DNA of 20,525 nucleotides from JAAYBY01 sp964654125 (GTDB taxonomy: Bacteria; Bacillota; Clostridia; Saccharofermentanales; UBA5734): assembly GCA_964654125.1 (NCBI GenBank), contig CAZZGG010000041.1, forward strand, positions 1 through 20,525, in the 5' to 3' direction. The notes under the pieces were generated by a model, which searched no databases, was not told the DNA's origin, and worked only from the letters and a program-made list of their open reading frames with translations. Position 1 is the stretch's first letter; every line of letters starts with the position of its first letter. Of this stretch, positions 14,689 through 20,525 are shown piece by piece. Both the position numbers and the translations under genes were made by a program.

Positions 14689-16248
14689 ATGACCAAACAA
14701 ATATATAAAAACCGCAAAGGCAGAAGGAAATGGGCCTGGATAACAGGAGTCATCCTGCTTGCCCTGGCCGCAGCTTTGCTGTTTTGGCCAAAAGGGCAAA
14801 AGCTAGCTAATCATACTGCAGCTGCTACTACTAAAGTGCGGCTAGGCTCAATCCGTTCTACAGTGATTGGCACAGGCAATCTGGCTTATGATTCTGACCA
14901 AAAAATCCAGTTGCCCACAGGTGTACTAGCTGACGAGCTGCCGGCCTTGGCTGGTGACCAGTTGACCAGGGGAGATGTGCTGGCTGTGCTAAACCCACTC
15001 TCTATCCAGCTGGAAATAGCGGCTGCTCAAGATAAACTGGCCCAGCTTGACAAGCAGATTAACAGTGCTAAAAGCAGCCAGACAACAGAAAGCATCAAGA
15101 CTTATCTGGCTGGCCGGGTGAAAAGGATCTATGTGGAAAAAGGAGACCTGGCAGCTGAAATTTATGACCGAGAAGGAGCCCTGATCCTGCTCTCTTTAGA
15201 TGGCAAGATGACCCTGGATATCAAGGCGGCAGGCCTGGCAGCAGGTGATAAGCTGGATATCATCTTGGCCAATGGCACTGTTAAAGAAGGATTGGTCGAA
15301 AAGATCACTGCCAGCGCAGCTAAGGTCACCTTGACTGATAATGGCCCGCAGATAGATGAAGAAGTGTCTGTGCGCACTAAGTCCGGTCAAGAGCTGGGTT
15401 CAGCCAGCCTTTTGATCAATGAGCCGCTTGCCATCATGGCCACAGCTGGGCAAGTAAAAAGCATCAATGTGACAGAAAACGAAAAAGTAGCCAGCGGCAG
15501 AACACTCTTCAGCTTGACGGATCTGCCTGCTTCAGCAGAGTACAGCCGCCTGAAACAAGATAGAGAAGAATTGGCTCTTAGGCTAGATCGGCTTTTTACA
15601 TTGAGCCAGACCAACCTGCTGCTGGCTGACCAGGACTGTGTTATCACGAGCGTTCTGATCGAAGAGAAAAAGCCTCTTGGTGAGCAGGAGGATCTGGTGA
15701 CAGCTTTTATTGTTGCGCCAATCCGGCAGGCAGTACTCTCTTTGCTGGTGGATGAACTGGATATCCTGGATATCAGCATTGGCATGGAGGCGGAGATAGT
15801 CCTGGATGCTCAGAGTGATCAGGTCTTTTCCGGCAAGATCAATGAAATTGCTACTGTTGCCACAGGCGGCAGCGGCCTGGCTAAATATCCTGTCCAGGTG
15901 CTCCTGGACATGGAACCGGTCATGCGGGTTGGCATGAATGCCACAGCTACTATCCTGGTCGAAGAGAAAAAAGATATCCTGCTACTGCCTGTTGCAGCCC
16001 TGCAAGAAAGTGCTAACAGGGTTTATGTTTACACACAGCAGGATCCAGAAACAGGTTTTTTGTCAGGTGAAATTGATCTGACTACCGGCCTGTCAGACGG
16101 GACTGATGTAGAGATCATTAGTGGCCTGGCTGAAGGTGAGACTGTCTACTATCCCCTGGCTGTGGATGACCTGGCCGGGCTGGGTTTTGGCAGCGGCGGC
16201 TTGCCCGGCTTTGCGGGCAGGGGCAACAATCGCAGGCCTAATGATTGA
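14689..16248 (+). CDS. HlyD/MacA-family membrane-fusion (adaptor) protein
   Basis: A 519-residue adaptor protein anchored by one N-terminal membrane helix (about 14-34) after a basic start (KNRKGRRK). The outer part has the usual order: a first beta/lipoyl region (VRLGSIRSTVIGTG), short coiled-coil segments (near IQLEIAAAQDKLAQLDKQI and EYSRLKQDREELALRLDRL), and beta-barrel and membrane-proximal domains (VGMNATATILVEEKKDILLLPVAAL, then VEIISGLAEGETV). A Gly/Arg/Asn-rich tail ends the chain. GGAGG at 14678-14682 lies six bases before the ATG at 14689, better than the ATG at 14686. The genes for the ATPase and permease follow directly. In Gram-positive bacteria such adaptors (YknX-like) help a MacB-type transporter act at the cell surface. 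Confidence 0.9.
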   Translation: MTKQIYKNRKGRRKWAWITGVILLALAAALLFWPKGQKLANHTAAATTKVRLGSIRSTVIGTGNLAYDSDQKIQLPTGVLADELPALAGDQLTRGDVLAVLNPLSIQLEIAAAQDKLAQLDKQINSAKSSQTTESIKTYLAGRVKRIYVEKGDLAAEIYDREGALILLSLDGKMTLDIKAAGLAAGDKLDIILANGTVKEGLVEKITASAAKVTLTDNGPQIDEEVSVRTKSGQELGSASLLINEPLAIMATAGQVKSINVTENEKVASGRTLFSLTDLPASAEYSRLKQDREELALRLDRLFTLSQTNLLLADQDCVITSVLIEEKKPLGEQEDLVTAFIVAPIRQAVLSLLVDELDILDISIGMEAEIVLDAQSDQVFSGKINEIATVATGGSGLAKYPVQVLLDMEPVMRVGMNATATILVEEKKDILLLPVAALQESANRVYVYTQQDPETGFLSGEIDLTTGLSDGTDVEIISGLAEGETVYYPLAVDDLAGLGFGSGGLPGFAGRGNNRRPND

Positions 16249-16256
16249 GGTGGCGC

Positions 16257-16931
16257 ATGATTCACTTACAAGATATCTGTAAATATTACTATGTGGGCGG
16301 TCAGGAGGTCCGGGCTTTGGACGGGGTCTCCCTCCATATCAACAAAGGTGAGTTTGTCAGCATTGTCGGCCCTTCAGGCAGCGGTAAGTCGACCATGATG
16401 AATATAATCGGCTGCCTGGATGTGACTGATCGTGGCGATTATCTGCTGGATGGGCAGCCGATTGAGCAGTATTCTGAAAAGCAGCTGGCCCGGATCCGCA
16501 ACCGCAAGATTGGCTTTGTCTTTCAAGGCTTTAATTTGCTGGCCAAGCTGACAGCCGAGGCAAATGTGGAACTGCCCCTGATCTACCAAAGAATTGGTTT
16601 AGCTGAGCGGAAAAGGCGGGTTGCAGAAGCCTTGGAGCGGGTGGAGCTGGCTGATAGAAAAAGGCATAAACCGACTGAACTGTCCGGTGGCCAGCAGCAG
16701 CGCGTGGCTATCGCCCGGGCACTTGTCACCAAGCCGGCCTTGCTTCTAGCTGATGAGCCGACCGGCAACCTTGATTCTCAAACAGGTGCAGAAATCCTGC
16801 GCCTGATGCATGAGCTGCATGCCAGTGGCAACACAATCATCCTGATCACCCATGATACTGGCCTGGCCAGCCAGACCAGCCGCCAGATCCATCTACTGGA
16901 TGGCAGGATTGCAAGGGAAGTGACAGCATGA
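16257..16931 (+). CDS. ABC transporter ATP-binding protein (MacB/LolD-type)
   Basis: A 224-residue ATPase subunit with every nucleotide-binding motif: Walker A GPSGSGKST (38-46), Q-loop Gln90 (FVFQGFNLL), signature LSGGQQQRVAIARAL (142-156), Walker B LLLADEPTGNLD (162-173) and His199 in ITHD. The ADEPTGNLDS sequence and the short length place it with the MacB/LolD/YknY exporters. The start is the ATG at 16257, with GAGGT five bases upstream; the in-frame TTG at 16245 lies in the end of the adaptor gene. It overlaps the permease start by four bases (ATGA). It energises the permease through mechanotransmission; the substrate cannot be read from the sequence. Confidence 0.95.
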   Translation: MIHLQDICKYYYVGGQEVRALDGVSLHINKGEFVSIVGPSGSGKSTMMNIIGCLDVTDRGDYLLDGQPIEQYSEKQLARIRNRKIGFVFQGFNLLAKLTAEANVELPLIYQRIGLAERKRRVAEALERVELADRKRHKPTELSGGQQQRVAIARALVTKPALLLADEPTGNLDSQTGAEILRLMHELHASGNTIILITHDTGLASQTSRQIHLLDGRIAREVTA

Positions 16932-18112
16932 TTTTCCAATCTCTTAAAATGGCCTTTGCCGCAATCTTTGCCAATAAGATGCGTTCCTTTTTGACTATGC
17001 TAGGCATAATAATTGGTGTGGTTGCCCTTGTTGTGCTGGTATCTTTTGTCAGTAGTGCCACCACATCAATCACAGACCAGGTTTCAGGGTTAGGCAGCAA
17101 TCTGCTCACTGTGAGTATCAGGGATGATAAGGAAAATCCCTTGCGCCTGCATGAATTAACCGACCTGGCTGATTACAGCGCAATTGCTGCTGTTGCGCCT
17201 TTAAGTCAGCTGCCTGTTACGGCCAAGCAGGCCTATACAGATAAGGCGGCCACTGCTTATGGTACCACAGCAGCCTATGGCGACATCCAGGGTCTAAAAC
17301 TGGCCCGGGGCCGCTTTTTGCGGACAACAGACATTCTAAACAGCAGCTATGTAGTGGTTTTAAGTCATGCAGCTGCTGAGGATTTGTTCGGCCAGACTGC
17401 TGTGGTTGGCGAAAAGATCTCCTTGAACGGGCGCAGTTTTCTAGTGGTGGGTGTCCTGGCTGAAGAAACAAATACTATGGCCAACATGATGAGCAGTAAC
17501 CTGGTGGTCTATGTACCTTTCCCCATTATTATGCGCATGTCAGATACAGCCAGTTCTGTGAATAGCTTTTATGTCTCAGCTACCAGTACAAGCAGCCTGG
17601 ATGAGGCGGAAGAATTGCTGAATACTTTGTTGCTGAAGCGTTTCAAGCAGGATGAGGATGCCTTTTATATCTTTAACCAGTCAGCTATCATGGAAACCCT
17701 GGGCAGCATCACTGATATGCTCTCTTATTTATTGGGCGGAATTGCCGCTATCTCTCTTTTGGTGGGCGGGATTGGCATTATGAACATCATGCTTGTTTCT
17801 GTCACCGAAAGGACTAGGGAGATTGGTATCCGCAAGGCGATCGGAGCCGGCCAGGCCAGCATAATGAGCCAGTTTTTGATCGAAGCTCTGGTAGTCAGCC
17901 TGCTGGGCTGTGCTGTGGGCATTGCCATCTCCTGGCTGATCATCCAGCTGGCCACACTGCTGGCCGGGGATCTGCTGACTTTTAGATTGTCAGCTGGTGT
18001 TGTCGGCATTGCAGTGATTTTCGCCAGCTGCATCGGTATAATATTTGGCCTTTATCCAGCCAGCAAGGCTGCCAGGAAGCATCCGATTGAAGCTTTGCGC
18101 TATGAGGGCTGA
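16928..18112 (+). CDS. MacB-type ABC transporter permease (FtsX domain)
   Basis: A 394-residue permease with MacB topology. A first membrane helix near 20-43 (FLTMLGIIIGVVALVVLVSF) is followed by an external MacB-core domain of about 220 residues, including SNLLTVSI and VVVLSHAAAEDLFG. Three C-terminal helices come at about 267-291, 315-340 and 355-377. The coupling region SVTERTREIGIRKAIGA (291-307) and the end PASKAARKHPIEALRYE are the FtsX-family hallmarks. It completes a three-gene exporter (adaptor, ATPase, permease) similar to YknXYZ/MacAB, which move peptides, antibiotics or lipoproteins outward. Together with the divergent two-component system this suggests an envelope-stress or antimicrobial-peptide response. 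No clear terminator follows. Confidence 0.94.
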   Translation: MIFQSLKMAFAAIFANKMRSFLTMLGIIIGVVALVVLVSFVSSATTSITDQVSGLGSNLLTVSIRDDKENPLRLHELTDLADYSAIAAVAPLSQLPVTAKQAYTDKAATAYGTTAAYGDIQGLKLARGRFLRTTDILNSSYVVVLSHAAAEDLFGQTAVVGEKISLNGRSFLVVGVLAEETNTMANMMSSNLVVYVPFPIIMRMSDTASSVNSFYVSATSTSSLDEAEELLNTLLLKRFKQDEDAFYIFNQSAIMETLGSITDMLSYLLGGIAAISLLVGGIGIMNIMLVSVTERTREIGIRKAIGAGQASIMSQFLIEALVVSLLGCAVGIAISWLIIQLATLLAGDLLTFRLSAGVVGIAVIFASCIGIIFGLYPASKAARKHPIEALRYEG

Positions 18113-18200
18113 GTAAAACAGATTGCTAGTGTAAGCAGCTAATGTAAAGAGCAGCAAAAATTATTTAACAAAATGCATGATCACGTTATGGAAACATCTC

Positions 18201-19457
18201 TCATGCCTTGAGTGCAGTCAGCGGAACCACATATACGCCGTCTGGCCGTAAATAGGCTGCACGGCTCAGACCGCAGATAACGCAAGAAACCTTGGGTGTT
18301 TTGCCGTTTTCAGCTGCAATAGCTGCTTTGATGCTGAGCAGGTTCTGGGCGGCTGCGTCAATCTCATGAACGCCAAGCTTTATTTCAAAAGCACACCATT
18401 CACCGTCTTCAAGCTCAATCACAGCATCAATCTCCTTGTTGAGATAATCTTGATAATGAAATAGTTTGGCATTAAATGTTTCGGCATAAATCCTGAGATC
18501 CCTAATGCACAAAGCTTCAAACAAGAAGCCTAGAGTTTTTAGATCGCCGATTAGTCTTGCTTCAGTGGCTTGTAACAGTGCAACTGCTAAAGACGGATCC
18601 ACAAAATGCCGTTTTGCTGCCCTTTTGAATCGAACGGAAGAACGAATGTTACTGGAAAAAGCCTCCTGATCTTCAATGAGGAACATCCGCTGAAACAAAG
18701 TTAAATAACTGGTTATGGTGTTGTAGTTGATTGATTCGTTTTCAGCTTCGCTAATATCCTTAGCTAGAGTTCTAATCGAAACAGTCGTACTTTCATGACG
18801 TGCCAGCGAGCGCAGTAATAGCTCCATCTTCCGGGTGTCACGGTTTATTCCTTCAAGACGATAGATGTCATGATTAATAACTTGGTTGAGATATTCCGCA
18901 GGTAACAGGGCGGCATCTGTAGTATTAAGACCAATACTAGCTGGCCAGCCACCACGAATGATTAAATGGATAAGATCACGCAATTGGACTTCGCCTAAAT
19001 CAATATTCTGATACTGTTCCTGACAGATACCTGCAAGAGAAATAGCACCACTGGAGTCATTTGACTCTGCCAAAGACATAGGACGCATCTTTAAAGTGGC
19101 GATCCTACCTGCACCGCTATGCAAAACCCCTTTTTGTGCAGGGGTGGCAGAAGCAGTTAGAATAAACTGGCCTTTGCTTCCTCTTTCGTCAACTGCAAAC
19201 CTGACTGCATCCCATATGCTTGGCACTTCCTGCCACTCATCAATCAGCCTGGGAGTTTCGCCTGATAGAACAAGGTCTGGGGATAGTTGGGCCAAGTTGC
19301 GATTTTGGAAATTACCTGCTGGATCACCTAGCATAATCTGACTTTTGCAATGGTGCCCAGATGTCCGGGTCTTGCCAGTCCACTTGGCTCCTTCAAGGCA
19401 GACAGCTCCAAAAGCCCTGAGATATTGCTCAAGAGCCTTATCCAGATATCTAGGCAT
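18201..19457 (-). CDS. AAA_14/DUF4143 family ATPase with PD-(D/E)XK-like C-terminus
   Basis: A 418-residue protein of the common AAA_14 plus DUF4143 kind. The P-loop is GAKWTGKT (23-30) and Walker B LIDEWQ (71-76). TASATPAQKG (101-110) and the GAGRIATLKMRPMSLAES stretch (116-132) are conserved in the family. The middle (about 200-290) is helical and winged-helix-like. The DUF4143 part includes FLFEALCIRDLRIYAE (311-326) and a nuclease-like core with Asp344 (EIDAVIEL) and E358-I-K360 (AFEIKLG). The family is abundant in anaerobes; its function is not well defined, although the PD-(D/E)XK-like core suggests nucleic-acid action. The ATG at 19457 has no recognisable ribosome site, so expression may be low or controlled. 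It stands alone, preceded by the 23-bp repeats. Confidence 0.9.
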   Translation of the reverse strand: MPRYLDKALEQYLRAFGAVCLEGAKWTGKTRTSGHHCKSQIMLGDPAGNFQNRNLAQLSPDLVLSGETPRLIDEWQEVPSIWDAVRFAVDERGSKGQFILTASATPAQKGVLHSGAGRIATLKMRPMSLAESNDSSGAISLAGICQEQYQNIDLGEVQLRDLIHLIIRGGWPASIGLNTTDAALLPAEYLNQVINHDIYRLEGINRDTRKMELLLRSLARHESTTVSIRTLAKDISEAENESINYNTITSYLTLFQRMFLIEDQEAFSSNIRSSVRFKRAAKRHFVDPSLAVALLQATEARLIGDLKTLGFLFEALCIRDLRIYAETFNAKLFHYQDYLNKEIDAVIELEDGEWCAFEIKLGVHEIDAAAQNLLSIKAAIAAENGKTPKVSCVICGLSRAAYLRPDGVYVVPLTALKA

Positions 19458-19520
19458 GTATTCATGTTACTTGCATAGCAGCCACCGTCTCAAGTATGCA
19501 CACAATGAGACATATTTGCA

Positions 19521-19589
19521 TATTCTATTAAGGCAAATTAGGAGATCTCATTAAGTGATATTTACTGATCTCATTAAGTCAAATTACGA
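19521..19589. repeat. Three direct repeats of 23 bp upstream of the AAA_14/DUF4143 gene
   Basis: Units begin at 19521, 19544 and 19567. Units 2 and 3 share GATCTCATTAAGT exactly (19544-19556, 19567-19579). Units 1 and 3 share ATTAAG and CAAATTA in the same register; each of these two pairs agrees at 17 of 23 positions by my count. A weaker copy may begin at 19498. The period is close to two helical turns, as in arrays of regulator-binding sites. The array lies about 65-130 bases upstream of the ATPase start. Confidence 0.75.
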
Positions 19590-19622
19590 TATTTTGCTAA
19601 CTAAGATTTTGGTAAATAAAAC

Positions 19623-19661
19623 TACAGGCCAGCGGAGTAATAATTGTGATGCTGGCCTGTA
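19623..19661 (-). terminator. Intrinsic terminator of the short-chain dehydrogenase gene
   Basis: TACAGGCCAGC (19623-19633) pairs perfectly with GCTGGCCTGTA (19651-19661), an 11-bp stem around a 17-base loop. Reading on the minus strand, it begins 28 bases after the stop at 19690 and is followed by GTTTTATTTACC, a U-rich tail. Confidence 0.8.
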
Positions 19662-19689
19662 TTGGTAATTAAATTACAGCTAAAAAACC

Positions 19690-20499
19690 TCAGTCCTTCT
19701 TGTACCTCATCCTTGACCAGCCGTAGCCGGCAGCTTCCGAGCTGTCCTCCGGCATGCCAGGCAAGATCAGGCCGCCATCGATTTTAATGGTGTCGCCAGT
19801 AATATAAGCTGCCTTGTCAGAAGCTAGATATTCAACCAGATGGCCCACTTCATGCGGGGTGCCTAGTCTGCCTAAAGGAATTTTTTGGCTCAGCCTGCTG
19901 CTGGTCAGCTCAGCCATGCTGAAGCTGCCCCTGATTGCTGTTGCTCCTGGAGCAATACAGTTAACTCTGATGCCATAATGCGATAGCTCCAAGGCTAAAG
20001 AGCCCACTGCCCTGATCAGGGCGGCTTTTAAAGAGCCATAAATGCAATCTTCCGGATAGGCCCTGATACCACGGGTTGAAGCGATAAAGATAATGTTGCC
20101 CTTTATATTATTTGCCACCATATAATTGGCAGCAGTCTTGGCGCACAGAAGATAGCTTTTGTAATTGAGCTGATAAAGAAAATCAATATCATCTTCTGCC
20201 AGGCTGAGCAGGCTGGTGAACCTGGTTATGCCTGCATTACACACCAGTAAATCAATACCAGCCAGATCCTCGATTGCCTGTTTGCTGACTTCCTCAGCCA
20301 CACCTCTTTTATCCAGGCTAGCTTGATAAACAAAGCACTGCTGGCCCAGCTCTGTAATACTTGTCTTTAAGGTGAGGGCCTCATCAAGCCCGGTATTATA
20401 ACTAATCGCAATATCATAGCCGGCTTGGGCCAGAACTTCGGCTATGCCCCGACCTATACCTCTGCTGCCTCCGGTGATAAAAGCTTTCTTATTAGCCAT
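19690..20499 (-). CDS. Short-chain dehydrogenase/reductase (SDR), FabG-like
   Basis: A 269-residue classical SDR oxidoreductase using NAD(P). The cofactor motif TGGSRGIG (9-16) lies in the first Rossmann strand, NAG is at 88-90 (LLVCNAGI), and the catalytic tetrad is Asn112, Ser141 (IFIAS), Tyr154 and Lys158 (YGSLK). After the catalytic helix comes VNCIAPGA (179-186), and TGDTIKIDGGL near the end, both typical of FabG- and glucose-1-dehydrogenase-like members. Arg13 after the glycine motif hints at NADP. A charged C-terminal extension (EDSSEAAGYGWSRMRYKKD) goes past the usual end. Substrate cannot be told; sugar, polyol or 3-oxoacyl reduction are all possible. GAGGT lies seven bases before the ATG, and a terminator follows, so it may be the last or only gene of its unit. 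Confidence 0.93.
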   Translation of the reverse strand: MANKKAFITGGSRGIGRGIAEVLAQAGYDIAISYNTGLDEALTLKTSITELGQQCFVYQASLDKRGVAEEVSKQAIEDLAGIDLLVCNAGITRFTSLLSLAEDDIDFLYQLNYKSYLLCAKTAANYMVANNIKGNIIFIASTRGIRAYPEDCIYGSLKAALIRAVGSLALELSHYGIRVNCIAPGATAIRGSFSMAELTSSRLSQKIPLGRLGTPHEVGHLVEYLASDKAAYITGDTIKIDGGLILPGMPEDSSEAAGYGWSRMRYKKD

Positions 20500-20525
20500 A
20501 CAAGCTACCTCGTTTTCTTTAAGGA

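Noticed and set aside
18113..18200. Terminator between the permease and the AAA_14/DUF4143 gene
   Set aside because: I found no stem of useful length followed by a U-run on either strand.

Overview
The window looks like a stretch of a Gram-positive, low-to-mid-GC chromosome, most likely Bacillota of a Clostridia-like kind. This rests on GGAGG-type ribosome binding sites before most genes, a lipobox lipoprotein, a sensor kinase with a very short external loop, and a MacAB/YknXYZ-like exporter without an outer-membrane channel. No rRNA, tRNA or taxonomic marker gene is present, so the assignment is an inference.

Left third (1-8458, minus strand): a type I-E CRISPR-Cas operon in the standard order cas3, cse1 (casA), cse2 (casB), cas7e (casC), cas5e (casD), cas6e (casE), cas1, cas2. 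The genes overlap or are separated by at most about 15 bases. cas2 is cut by the left edge. Cas3 keeps its HD nuclease and helicase motifs, Cas1 keeps its E/H/D triad, and Cas6e has the His and Gly-rich loop expected for crRNA processing. No CRISPR repeats lie in the window; the array probably lies beyond the left edge. By eye the cas operon is AT-richer than the exporter genes, which fits acquisition by transfer.

Middle (8459-12222): a 411-base gene-free stretch upstream of cas3 holds a candidate cas3 promoter, a four-unit 9-bp tandem repeat, a compound hairpin and a terminator. Next come a lone minus-strand TIM-barrel-like protein with an Asn-Glu-Pro motif, and a divergent plus-strand operon. 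That operon encodes a polytopic membrane protein (DUF2975-like C-terminus), a small Cro/C1-type regulator and a lipoprotein. It has a good sigma-A-type promoter whose -35 lies inside an 8-bp-arm inverted repeat.

Right-centre (12223-18112): a minus-strand operon of an OmpR-type response regulator, a sensor kinase and an AbiEi-like antitoxin without a visible toxin partner. It is divergent from a plus-strand exporter operon of membrane-fusion protein, ABC ATPase and MacB-type permease. The layout suggests that the two-component system controls the exporter in response to envelope stress.

Right end (18113-20525): a minus-strand AAA_14/DUF4143 ATPase with P-loop and a PD-(D/E)XK-like C-terminus, preceded by an unusual array of three 23-bp direct repeats. 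Last is a minus-strand short-chain dehydrogenase with its own intrinsic terminator.
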